Positions 14,973 to 22,264 of a DNA stretch of 33,289 bases are shown one piece after another; the stretch's first letter is position 1; each line of letters starts with the position of its first letter. The notes below the pieces were generated by a model. The model searched no databases. It saw only the letters and a program-made list of their open reading frames with translations, and was not told the origin of the DNA. The translations under genes were made by a program, and so were the position numbers. This DNA comes from CAZGVW01 sp964529265 (GTDB lineage Bacteria; Planctomycetota; Phycisphaerae; Phycisphaerales; UBA1924), in contig CAZGVW010000227.1 of assembly GCA_964529265.1 (NCBI GenBank), positions 1 through 33,289 on the forward strand. Reading direction: 5' to 3'.

Positions 14973-16341
14973 AATCCTGCGCGGGCTCAAGGCGGCCGGC
15001 GCGGCCGATGTCGCGCTGCAATTGCAGGAACATGATCGCGCCGACGGCCGCGCCCGCGGCGAAGACGAAGAACGACCAGCCGCGGAGTCCGGCCCAGGCG
15101 AAGTGCGCGCCGGCGAGGCGGAGGCTCCAGCCGTCGTAGAGCATGGCGCCGATGAAGGGCGCGATGGCGCCGCGCACGCCGGTGAGGGCGACGTGGATGC
15201 CCATGTAGACGGAGGCCATGTGTCGCGGCGCGAAGTCGTGGTGGCCGAGGTTCCACGCGAGCATGCCGCCGCCATAGGCGACGCCGAGCACGATGCGCGC
15301 CACGTAGAGCAGAGGGACGTTGTGGAGGATGACGCCGAGGCCGATGAGCGCGTTCGCCGCGACGAAGAACCATGAGTGGTAGACGCGGAAGCGCACGATG
15401 TGGACGCGATCGAGGAGGCGGGCCCAGATGGGAATCACGATGATGGGGACGAGGAAGGGGAGGGCCTGCGTGAGCGCGATGGACTGCGTGTAGCCGAGGG
15501 AGAACTCCTCGTCGATGGCGATGATGAAGGGGGCGAGGGCGGCGATGTTGGCGATGCCGAGGACGAACTGCGCGGCCATGAAGGAGCGGTAGGCGCGGTC
15601 GTTGCGGAGTACGCGGAGCATGCCGCGGGGCGTGGCGGGGTCGTGATCGCCGGGCGGGGGGGCTGTGCGCTCCTGGGCGATGGTCGCCACGGCGCCGCGC
15701 CAGCGGACATGGGAGAAGGCCCAGACACCGCCGAGCGCGAGGAGCGCGGCGGCGACGTACACAGCGCGGAAGGCCCACGGCGCGGCATCCGAAGCGCGGT
15801 CCATGACCATGGCGGTGGCCATGGCGGAGACGCCGACGGTGAGTGAGACGAGGATCCAGAGTTTGCCGGTGATGCGGGCGCGGTCGGAGCGGGGATAGTT
15901 GCTGCGCCAGATATCGGTGCGTGCGCCGATGATGCCGGTCATAAAGGAGCGCGCGAGGAGCATGAGGAGGACGAGGGCGGCGGTTCCGAAAGTGTTGCGG
16001 GGGGCCGCGGCGACGCCGAGCACGCAGAGGATGACGGCGATCTGGAGGGCGTTGGTGGCGGCGATGCGATCGCGCCCGCGGAGCCAGCGCGTCCACCAGA
16101 CGCTGGTGATGTTGGCGAGGGGCGGCGCCGCGGCGAGCGTGGCGATGACGATGGGGGGCGCGGCGAAGGACTTCTTGGCGATGACGCCGATGACGCCCGC
16201 CTCGACGCAACCCAAGGCGAGGGGGAAGAGGAGGGCGGTGAGCGCCTCCCACCGGTAGGAGGGGCGGCTCATGCGCGGCACGGAAGCGGGGGAGAGGCCG
16301 CCGATCAGCGTGGAGGGGAGGCGGAGCAGCGCATCGCGCAT
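14971..16341 (-). CDS. MFS-type transporter, 456 aa
   Basis: This is a polytopic inner-membrane protein with about 12 hydrophobic segments in two halves separated by a cytoplasmic loop (about 218-240, QERTAPPPGDHDPATPRG), as in the major facilitator superfamily. RWLRGRDRI between early segments and ARLLDRVHIVRFRVY in the second half fit the basic loop 2-3 and 8-9 signatures. The LARSFMTGIIGARTDIWRSNYPRSDRARITGKLW stretch matches a recurrent planctomycete-style MFS pattern from memory only. The substrate is unknown. The ATG at 16341 is preceded by TAGTCT only 6 nt upstream and no Shine-Dalgarno, so a leaderless message is likely. It converges with the winged-helix gene. Confidence 0.86.
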   Translation of the reverse strand: MRDALLRLPSTLIGGLSPASVPRMSRPSYRWEALTALLFPLALGCVEAGVIGVIAKKSFAAPPIVIATLAAAPPLANITSVWWTRWLRGRDRIAATNALQIAVILCVLGVAAAPRNTFGTAALVLLMLLARSFMTGIIGARTDIWRSNYPRSDRARITGKLWILVSLTVGVSAMATAMVMDRASDAAPWAFRAVYVAAALLALGGVWAFSHVRWRGAVATIAQERTAPPPGDHDPATPRGMLRVLRNDRAYRSFMAAQFVLGIANIAALAPFIIAIDEEFSLGYTQSIALTQALPFLVPIIVIPIWARLLDRVHIVRFRVYHSWFFVAANALIGLGVILHNVPLLYVARIVLGVAYGGGMLAWNLGHHDFAPRHMASVYMGIHVALTGVRGAIAPFIGAMLYDGWSLRLAGAHFAWAGLRGWSFFVFAAGAAVGAIMFLQLQRDIGRAGRLEPAQD

Positions 16342-16347
16342 GAAGGC

Positions 16348-16353
16348 AGACTA
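16348..16353 (-). promoter_or_regulatory. TAGTCT -10 element for a leaderless MFS gene
   Basis: On the minus strand TAGTCT ends 6 nt before the ATG at 16341, with no Shine-Dalgarno. This is a minus-strand member of the series, which argues against a strand-composition artefact. Confidence 0.5.
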
Positions 16354-16507
16354 CAGGCGCGAGGCGATCAGCGGGGTGACAAGAGCCGGCGGGGAAGACG
16401 AGCGAGTCTTCACGACGGAATCACGGAGGGCACAGAGATGAAGAAGAAGCCTTGAATGGCGGCGCGTGCAAATTGGCGCCCGCCGCGCAGGGTGCGCGGC
16501 ATGAAGA

Positions 16508-16542
16508 CCCGGCTCGGAGAGCCGGGCCACCAGGAACTGGTC
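16508..16542. repeat. GGCTC/GAGCC palindrome, copy 3, plus adjoining small hairpin
   Basis: CCCGGCTC (16508-16515) and GAGCCGGG (16519-16526) form an 8-bp stem with a GGA loop. It is followed by CCACCAGGAA and then ACCAG (16530-16534)/CTGGT (16538-16542). Read in the same sense, copies 2 and 3 share CGGCTC-n-GAGAGCCG and the CCACCAGGAA tail. It lies downstream of the small lipoprotein gene. Confidence 0.65.
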
Positions 16543-16566
16543 ACACGGAGATGGGCCAACCAGGAT

Positions 16567-16836
16567 TCAGTACGGCACGGGCCGGTTCTGGAGGCGCGAG
16601 GGGCGATCGACGAGCGTGAGGCGGCCGAGCGCTTCGAGGAACGAGCGGAAGTTGGTGTCGAAGGTGACGGTGGTGGCGTTGGCGATCTCATCACCGGTCT
16701 GCGAGGTCGTGTGGATCTCGGGCGTGGGATCGAGGCGGTAGCCATCGACGCGCGAGCATCCTGCGCACGCCGCGAACGCGACGGTGATGGAACTGACGGC
16801 CAGGGCGGCTGTGCGGGCGGCGCTGCGACGCGGCAT
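16567..16836 (-). CDS. Small predicted lipoprotein, 89 aa
   Basis: From ATG 16836 the product has a basic N-terminus (MPRRSAAR), a hydrophobic stretch (about 9-22) and two cysteines (AACAGC) where lipidation could occur; the lipobox is not canonical, so a plain signal peptide is also possible. The mature part is about 62 residues with DPTPEIHTTSQTGDEIANATTVTFDTNFRSFLEAL and no family I recognise. The start is well supported by GAGGAG 7 nt upstream of the ATG. The frame is open for another 114 codons upstream but that part looks non-coding. It lies upstream of the MFS gene on the same strand, which has its own promoter-like element. Confidence 0.7.
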   Translation of the reverse strand: MPRRSAARTAALAVSSITVAFAACAGCSRVDGYRLDPTPEIHTTSQTGDEIANATTVTFDTNFRSFLEALGRLTLVDRPSRLQNRPVPY

Positions 16837-17324
16837 GGGGATGCTCCTCGGAAAAAACACGGGACGGGAGGGACGTATGTACTCGGCGGCCGCGGCGGCG
16901 TCAAAGCGGGACGCGGGGCGGGCGGAGGGGTTGTGACGGGTCAGGACCGGAGGCTGGGGGTGTGGAAAAAGAGGCACGGGAAAAACTCCGCAAGACCATC
17001 GACTTGGGTTCCCACGGACCGTATGCTGCGCGAGAAGGTTCGTTTCGACCGCATCGACCCGAGGTTCGCCGTCTGTTTGCTCGAACCTGATACCAGACCC
17101 CTCGGGAGCCGAAATGTTCCCTGGCGAAGGCCAAGCCTCCTTTGAGTGGAAGGCCGGGACCAGAGACGAGGCGCCCACGTTGATGGAGGGGTTCGAGCAA
17201 TCTACGGCGCGGGCGATGTGATTGGGCGAGCCTTTCTTTGTTTTTGAAGCGGGATCGGTGGAAGGCGGGGTGATCGCCGCGCGTGCGCTGCGCGCCGATT
17301 CGGCTGGCCGATTACGATGCCGCC
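16837..17324. other. 488-nt non-coding stretch with competing inverted repeats
   Basis: No convincing protein gene was found. TTGCTCGAACC (17077-17087) is perfectly complementary to GGTTCGAGCAA (17190-17200). Part of the first arm, CGAACCT (17083-17089), can instead pair with AGGTTCG (17062-17068), so the two stems exclude each other. Between the long arms are several GC-rich short repeats (GGCC/AAGCCT runs). This could be a structured RNA on either strand or a regulatory region between the divergent lipoprotein and cysE genes. No match to tmRNA, RNase P, SRP or 6S RNA was recognised. Confidence 0.35.
17313..17318 (+). promoter_or_regulatory. TACGAT -10 element for leaderless cysE
   Basis: TACGAT ends 6 nt before the ATG at 17325, with no Shine-Dalgarno. 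It supports 17325 as the start rather than the upstream in-frame start codon at 17283, which precedes this hexamer. Confidence 0.5.
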
Positions 17325-18311
17325 ATGAGCCAGGCGGGGAGGCGCACGGAGACGGGCGGCGGCGCGAGCGGCGGTGGGGGGGCCGGAGCGGGGCTGGTGC
17401 GCCGGCTGGTTGACTCGGTGATGGCCGAGGCGCGGACGCGGCATCTTGGCGAGGCGCCGATGCCCAGCCGCGAGGCCGTGGCCGAACTGGTGGACCTGAT
17501 CAGGCAGGTGGTGTTTCCGGGGTTCTTCGGTCCGCGCGGGCTGACGCAGGCGGGGCTGGAGGATCATCTGGCGGCGCTCACGCATCGGATTCGTGCGCAT
17601 GCGATCGAGCAGATCGGGAGCGTGCTGCACTATGCGCGGCACGTGCCGCCGGGGCAGATGCGCGCCGGGCCGAGCGAAGAGTGCCGGCGCGACGCGGAGC
17701 GCATCGCGGAGGCGTTTCTGGAGGGGTTGCCGGCGCTGCGCGAGGCGATCGCGCTGGACGTGCAGGCGGCGTTCGACGGCGACCCCGCGGCAAGCCACAC
17801 GGATGAGACGATCTTCTGCTATCCGGGCGTGGACGCGGTGTTTGCGCATCGCGTGGCGCACGCGCTGCACGAACTGGGCGCGCCGCTCCTGCCGCGGATC
17901 ATCGCGGAGCAGGCGCACAGCCGGACGGGGATCGACATTCACCCGGGCGCGCGGATCGGGCGATCGTTCTTCATCGATCACGGCGCGGGCGTGGTGATCG
18001 GCGAGACGACGGTCATCGGCGACCACGTGAAGATGTACCAGGGCGTAACGCTGGGCGCGAAATCGTTTCCGCGGGATGAGGGGGGCCGGATCATTCGTGG
18101 GCAGAAGCGGCATCCGACGATCGGCGATCGCGTGACGATTTACGCGGGCGCGGTGATCCTGGGCGGCGACACGGTGGTGGGGGAGGACTGCGTGATCTCG
18201 GGCGGCGTGTTCATCACGGATTCCGTGCCGCCGCGGCACGTGGTGCGGCAGAAGAAGCCGGAGCTGGTGCTGCGGACGAACCGTGAGGCGGAGGGGGCGC
18301 GGCGGGGGTGA
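17325..18311 (+). CDS. cysE: Serine O-acetyltransferase
   Basis: This enzyme makes O-acetylserine from serine and acetyl-CoA, the first step of cysteine synthesis. The 328-residue product has a helical N-terminal domain (about 25-185) and a C-terminal left-handed beta-helix of hexapeptide repeats. Seen: QAHSRTGIDIHPGARIG (196-212), FFIDHGAGVVIGETTVIGD (215-233) with the catalytic Asp-His pair D218-H219, MYQGVTLGAKSFP (237-249), KRHPTIGDRVTIYAGAVILG (261-280). It is longer than the E. coli enzyme, like the O-acetyltransferases of Bacteroidetes style. The N-terminus has a Gly-rich stretch (11-23). No cysK is nearby. It converges with the thioredoxin-fusion gene after 23 nt. Confidence 0.93.
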   Translation: MSQAGRRTETGGGASGGGGAGAGLVRRLVDSVMAEARTRHLGEAPMPSREAVAELVDLIRQVVFPGFFGPRGLTQAGLEDHLAALTHRIRAHAIEQIGSVLHYARHVPPGQMRAGPSEECRRDAERIAEAFLEGLPALREAIALDVQAAFDGDPAASHTDETIFCYPGVDAVFAHRVAHALHELGAPLLPRIIAEQAHSRTGIDIHPGARIGRSFFIDHGAGVVIGETTVIGDHVKMYQGVTLGAKSFPRDEGGRIIRGQKRHPTIGDRVTIYAGAVILGGDTVVGEDCVISGGVFITDSVPPRHVVRQKKPELVLRTNREAEGARRG

Positions 18312-18334
18312 GCGCGCTGCGGAGCGCACACGCT

Positions 18335-19594
18335 TCAGCGCGGGTGGGCATCGAGGCGCGCGCGGAGATCTTCGACTTCGAGCCCGGCTTCTTCGGCTTC
18401 ATCGAGCCAGGCGCGGTGCACTGGGCGGGCTTCGCCGGCTTCGAGGGCCTTCTCGACGAGCAAAACATGGCTTTCCGGCGCATTGTCGCGCGCGAGTAGA
18501 GACTCCGCCACGCCGGCTGCTTCGCGCTCGCGATCGACAAACAGGCAGGCGGCGTAGAGGGTGGCCACTCGCTCGCGTGTGATCACCCGCGCCTGCGCCT
18601 CCAAGGCTTCGCGCAACTCGCCCGTCAGGACCGAATGTCGAACTTCCATGAGCGAAAGAGCAATGTCCTCGCGAGCTTTGCGCACCGGTTGAGCGTGTAA
18701 TCGGCCAAGGTCCTCCCAGCGCTGCGTCGCGGTGAAAACGTCATGCAATACAGCGGAGACCCGATGGATTGACGTGGCCGCCTCAGGATCGTCCTTCACG
18801 CGGGCGTGCCATGCGAGGATCCGATCGTGATCGTGGAGCGCTTTCGACAGGTAGGCCCACGCGTCGAGGTCGTCCATTTCTGCCGTGCCGGCGCGAAGCC
18901 GGCTCTCGGCCTCGTCCCTGATGGCGGCGAAGGCCCGCGCAGCGGGACCATGCCTAGCCGCAAGTCTCTCGACATCATCGACCATGTCCAGTCGGACGCC
19001 ACGCCAACCAAGATCAAACTTGAGCATGTTGTTCCAGAGCCACACGTATTCCTCTGTTGCGGCGGCGAGGTCGCCATCCTCCATCAGCGACCGTGCGAGT
19101 TTGAGCTGCGCATGGACATCAACCTGTCCGTTCGCATCCGCGCGCTCGCCCGCGGCTTCGCGCAGCGCATCGAGCGAACTCCTGCCCTGCTTCACGTTGT
19201 CCAGCCACGAGAGCAGTTCACCCGGCTGCTGAAGGCCGACGGCGCGATCGAACTCCTTGCCTTCGCGGAAGACGACGACCGTGGGCATCGCGCGGATCTT
19301 GAGCGACTCCGAGATCTCAGGCTGCTCATCAACATCCACCTGCACGGCGACGGCGTGCTCGCCGATCCACTTCACGACGGCGGGATCGATCCACGTCGTG
19401 CGATCCATGATCTTGCAGGGGCCGCACCATTCGGCGGTGGCGTCCACGATGAAGAGTTTGCCGTCGCGCTCGGCCGCGGCTTTGGCTTCGGCGTAGGGCT
19501 GGCCGGTGAAGACGGGGGGTTTGGCGATGGCCGGGGCGGCGAGGGCGCCGAGGGCTGCGCAGGCTGCGGCGGACGTGGTGTGGGCGAGCGGCAT
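18335..19594 (-). CDS. Secreted thioredoxin domain fused to a WLWNNML helical domain, 419 aa
   Basis: A signal peptide (1-24, ending PAIAK) is followed by a thioredoxin domain (about 28-135) with the active site ATAEWCGPCK (C57, C60), VDVDEQPE and the cis-proline loop RAMPTVVVF (P104). This is the arrangement of a periplasmic disulfide reductase or isomerase. The C-terminal two-thirds (about 158-419) is all-helical, starting GDLAAATEEYVWLWNNML (174-191), and is clearly homologous along its length to the next gene on the strand. The helical part is TPR-like in feel, but I do not recognise it. A strong Shine-Dalgarno, AAAGGAGG, precedes the ATG. It is the downstream gene of a two-gene pair. Confidence 0.86.
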   Translation of the reverse strand: MPLAHTTSAAACAALGALAAPAIAKPPVFTGQPYAEAKAAAERDGKLFIVDATAEWCGPCKIMDRTTWIDPAVVKWIGEHAVAVQVDVDEQPEISESLKIRAMPTVVVFREGKEFDRAVGLQQPGELLSWLDNVKQGRSSLDALREAAGERADANGQVDVHAQLKLARSLMEDGDLAAATEEYVWLWNNMLKFDLGWRGVRLDMVDDVERLAARHGPAARAFAAIRDEAESRLRAGTAEMDDLDAWAYLSKALHDHDRILAWHARVKDDPEAATSIHRVSAVLHDVFTATQRWEDLGRLHAQPVRKAREDIALSLMEVRHSVLTGELREALEAQARVITRERVATLYAACLFVDREREAAGVAESLLARDNAPESHVLLVEKALEAGEARPVHRAWLDEAEEAGLEVEDLRARLDAHPR

Positions 19595-19669
19595 CGGGCG
19601 CCTCCTTTGAAGGGGCTACGGACGGATCTGGCGGATTGTTCGGAGGCCGGTGCGGCGAGGCAATGACGA

Positions 19670-20722
19670 TCAGGGCTTCGGGGCTTCATCCCCGGGGCCG
19701 GTGGGTATCTGCGGTTCGGGGGCCGCGCCCGCCGGTTCGGCGCCGAGCGCATTGGCGAGGCGTTCCCCGAGCAGGCGGACGCCGTCGAGGAGCCGCTCAT
19801 CGCCTTCGGCCATGTCCTGGGCTTCGAGAATCCAGAGTTCGTGTTCGCTGCGGGGCTCTCCGGCCTCGATCGCGGCGAAGACGAGCTGGAGGCGGGAATC
19901 GGCAGTGTTCTGGAACTGAAGAAGCGCTTTCGAGACGGCGTCGGCGATTTCATCGCGCTGCGCGGCGAGGCAGGCGCCGTAGAGGATGGCGACGTGCTGG
20001 CCGGCATCCTTGCGCTGCGACTGCAGTTGCCGCTCGGCGGCCTCCTGGTGCTGGCGGACATGGGGCGGGATGAACTCGGCGGCGCGGAGGGAGCGCGTCG
20101 CCTCGTCCACAGGATTGGTGTAGAGCCGGCCGAGATCGGCCCAGCGGCCGTGCTTGAGCATGGCGGCGCGGAGTTTGGAGGCGACGCGCTTCAAGGATTC
20201 GCCCGCGGCGGGGCTGGTCTTCACGCGGTCGTACCACGCGAGCGTGCGGTCCTCCTCGTGGAGCGCCTGGTTGAGCGAGACCCAGTCGATGAGCAGGCTG
20301 AAATCGGTGTCGCCGGCCTCGAGCGCGGCCTGGAGCGCATCGCGATGATCAGCGAGCGCCGTGCGGAAGGGCGCGTGGTGGTCGGCGAGTTCGCTCATCT
20401 CCCTGAGCATGCGCGACTGGCGGATGGCGGCGCTGGCGGGGCTGACGTCGAGCATGTTGTTCCAGAGCCAGAGGTATTCCTCGCCCGCGGCGTCGAGATC
20501 GCCCTGTTTGATGAGGGTCTGGGCGTTCTTGACGCGGTTGATGATCTCCATGGCGCCCGGCGGGGCCTGGAAGGCGGGCCCGTCAGCGTTCTGGTCTTCT
20601 TTTTCGATCGCGGGCGGCGGCGCCTCAGGCTCGGGCGCGGGCGGGGGTGGGGGCGGGGGCGCAGCCGCAGCGGGGGCGAGGCAGATGAGGGCCAGCAGAT
20701 TGAGTCGGCGCAAGTGGGGCAA
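19670..20722 (-). CDS. Secreted WLWNNML helical-domain protein (paralogue without thioredoxin), about 350 aa
   Basis: After a signal peptide (LPHLRRLNLLALICLAPAAAA) and a Pro-rich linker (about 22-50), the product is an all-helical domain matching the previous gene. Shared blocks include GDLDAAGEEYLWLWNNML (74-91), W-x5-ALHEEDRTLAWYDRVK, a W-DLGRL-x3-PV block, and VAILYGACLAAQR. The thioredoxin domain is absent. I chose TTG 20722 because it gives a normal signal peptide and has GGGAGAG just upstream; ATG 20803 or 20800 would add about 26 residues before the hydrophobic segment. The end of the protein is Ala/Pro-rich. The gap to the next gene is 75 nt. The pair is likely co-transcribed. Function unknown. 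Confidence 0.72.
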   Translation of the reverse strand: MPHLRRLNLLALICLAPAAAAPPPPPPPAPEPEAPPPAIEKEDQNADGPAFQAPPGAMEIINRVKNAQTLIKQGDLDAAGEEYLWLWNNMLDVSPASAAIRQSRMLREMSELADHHAPFRTALADHRDALQAALEAGDTDFSLLIDWVSLNQALHEEDRTLAWYDRVKTSPAAGESLKRVASKLRAAMLKHGRWADLGRLYTNPVDEATRSLRAAEFIPPHVRQHQEAAERQLQSQRKDAGQHVAILYGACLAAQRDEIADAVSKALLQFQNTADSRLQLVFAAIEAGEPRSEHELWILEAQDMAEGDERLLDGVRLLGERLANALGAEPAGAAPEPQIPTGPGDEAPKP

Positions 20723-21099
20723 GGTCTCTCCCTTCCGGAGGGCGGCGGGTGTCGTGCATGGCTGCCGGCGGGCAAGGGGCCCGCGGGGCCATTCCGTCAT
20801 CATCTTTGTATCGCCCGGGGGCGGTGGTGCGTTGCGGATGAAATTGTGCAGGTGGGCGCGCTTTCGGACGCACGGAGGCGGAGATTCGGCTCTGGAAACA
20901 GGTTCTCGGGCATGGGGCGGGCGATCGTGCGGCTTGCGCCGCTCATAACGGCCCGGCGCGGGTGATCGCCGGCGAAGACGCTCGGCGTCCGCGGGGATGT
21001 ATTCGATGTTCGAGATGTGACGGCGCACGGATGTTCCGCAGGCGCCCCCGAGTCAGGGGCGGGCGGACGGACGGACGGGCCGGGGCACGGGAGGACGAC
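20723..21099. other. 377-nt divergent intergenic region
   Basis: This lies between the minus-strand WLWNNML gene and the plus-strand pseudopilin cassette, so it should hold both promoters. I see GC-rich self-complementary stretches (for example GGCCC/GGGCC near 20780) but no clear -10/-35 pair and no convincing gene. If the upstream gene starts at ATG 20803 the gap shrinks by 81 nt. Confidence 0.4.
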
Positions 21100-21573
21100 A
21101 TGAGGCTTATCGGCGCGGGACGCGAGCGCAGGAAGCGTGTCAGGACGCGCGCCTGTCGTGCGCGCGGGGCGTTTTCGCTGCTGGAGGCCCTGATCGCGAG
21201 CGTGACGCTGGCGATGGTCGTCCTGGCCGTGGGCGCGGCGGTGTCGGCGGGGCGGATGCAGTCGGTCGAGGCCGAGAAGGCGATTCTGGGCACGATCGCG
21301 GCGGACGACCTGCTGAGCGAGATCGTCACGGTGCCATATGCGCAGATGGACGCCTACGACGGGCTGGATCAGCCGATCGGCGCGCTGGAGACGCTGGACG
21401 GCGTCGTGTACCCGGAGACGTTCTGGCAGATCGGGCGCGCGGTGACGGTGAAGCCGCAGACGATCGCCACCGGCGACATGGGTGTGGACGTGACGGGCAA
21501 GCGGATTGTCGTGTGGTCGTTCGACGAGCAGCGCGTGGTGGCGTCGGTGGAGACTTTCGTTCCGGAGCCATAA
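21100..21573 (+). CDS. Prepilin-like protein (GspI-like pseudopilin)
   Basis: The 157-residue product has a basic leader (MRLIGAGRERRKRVRTRACRARGA) and then FSLLEALIASVTLAMVVLAVG, the hydrophobic helix typical of type II secretion/type IV pilus prepilins, with Glu at +5 if cleavage is before Phe. The residue before Phe is Ala preceded by Gly (RGA), whereas the usual -1 residue is Gly, so the cleavage site is unusual. The globular part is short. GGGAGG 5 nt upstream supports ATG 21100. Order and type suggest the minor pseudopilin role (I) in a four-gene set. The next gene starts 2 nt after the stop. No secretin, ATPase or prepilin peptidase is in the window. Confidence 0.8.
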   Translation: MRLIGAGRERRKRVRTRACRARGAFSLLEALIASVTLAMVVLAVGAAVSAGRMQSVEAEKAILGTIAADDLLSEIVTVPYAQMDAYDGLDQPIGALETLDGVVYPETFWQIGRAVTVKPQTIATGDMGVDVTGKRIVVWSFDEQRVVASVETFVPEP

Positions 21574-21575
21574 CT

Positions 21576-22238
21576 ATGAATCGCCGCGGCGTGACAACAT
21601 GGAGGCCGTGTGCGGCGGGCGCGATGTCCCGGAAGGGCTTCACGTCGGTCGAACTGCTCATCGCGCTGGTGATCACGGCGATGGTGGGCGTGGGCGTGGC
21701 CTCGATGATGCGGATGGTTGCGGACGCGTCGGAGGGCGATGCGGACCGGCGCTCGGTGCTGGTGCGGGCGCACGCGGCGCAGGCGCGGCTGAAGGCCTAT
21801 GTGGGCGGCGCGCTGAACGTGCTGCAGCATGACGCGGCGCAGGGCGTGGCGGTGTGGCTGCACGATCAGCGGGCTGAGAACAATGTTCATCTCTCCGAAC
21901 TGCGCGTGCTGTGGTGGGACAAGGCGACGTCCTCGATCCTGATGGAGCGCGTGCAGTGGCCGGAGAACTGGACGGACCTGATGATCGAATCGGCGGACGT
22001 GGTCGTCCCGAAGGCAAGTGATTTCTTCGTGGCGATGATCGCGCAGCGCGACCAGGGATTTACGGTGATCGAGCCGCTGGTGGACGACGTGGAGGACTTC
22101 ACGGTCGAGTTCCAGGGCGCAACGCCCACGGCGTCCGAGCGGCTGCGGATTCGACTTGTGCTTCGCACGGCCAGCGGCCGCACGGAGGAGATTCTCCTCG
22201 CGTTCGGTCTGCCGTATCACGAGCAGCCGGCCGTCTGA
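21576..22238 (+). CDS. Prepilin-like protein (GspJ-like pseudopilin)
   Basis: The 220-residue product has the classic prepilin site: SRKG then FTSVELLIALVITAMVGVGV, with Gly at -1, Phe at +1 and Glu at +5. The rest has several beta-type strands (ELRVLWWDKATSSILMERVQW, VEDFTVEFQG) and ends RTEEILLAFGLPYHEQ, which fits a GspJ-like minor pilin. ATG 21576 is used because it is 2 nt after the upstream stop, with CCGGAG ahead; ATG 21624 (MSRKGF) would give a shorter leader but has no Shine-Dalgarno. Function depends on a secretion or pilus machine encoded elsewhere. Confidence 0.82.
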   Translation: MNRRGVTTWRPCAAGAMSRKGFTSVELLIALVITAMVGVGVASMMRMVADASEGDADRRSVLVRAHAAQARLKAYVGGALNVLQHDAAQGVAVWLHDQRAENNVHLSELRVLWWDKATSSILMERVQWPENWTDLMIESADVVVPKASDFFVAMIAQRDQGFTVIEPLVDDVEDFTVEFQGATPTASERLRIRLVLRTASGRTEEILLAFGLPYHEQPAV

Positions 22239-22264
22239 ACGACCGAGGGTGAGGAGGAGCGACG

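Noticed and set aside
16411..16440. CACGACGGAATCACGGAG-type stretch as a dispersed repeat
   Set aside because: It resembles a common intergenic repeat style in related bacteria, but only one unit set is present here and no second copy in this window could be shown.
17183..17205. GGGGTTCGAGC as a tRNA T-arm
   Set aside because: The bases after the loop do not pair with the 5' arm, and no anticodon or acceptor stem is found nearby.
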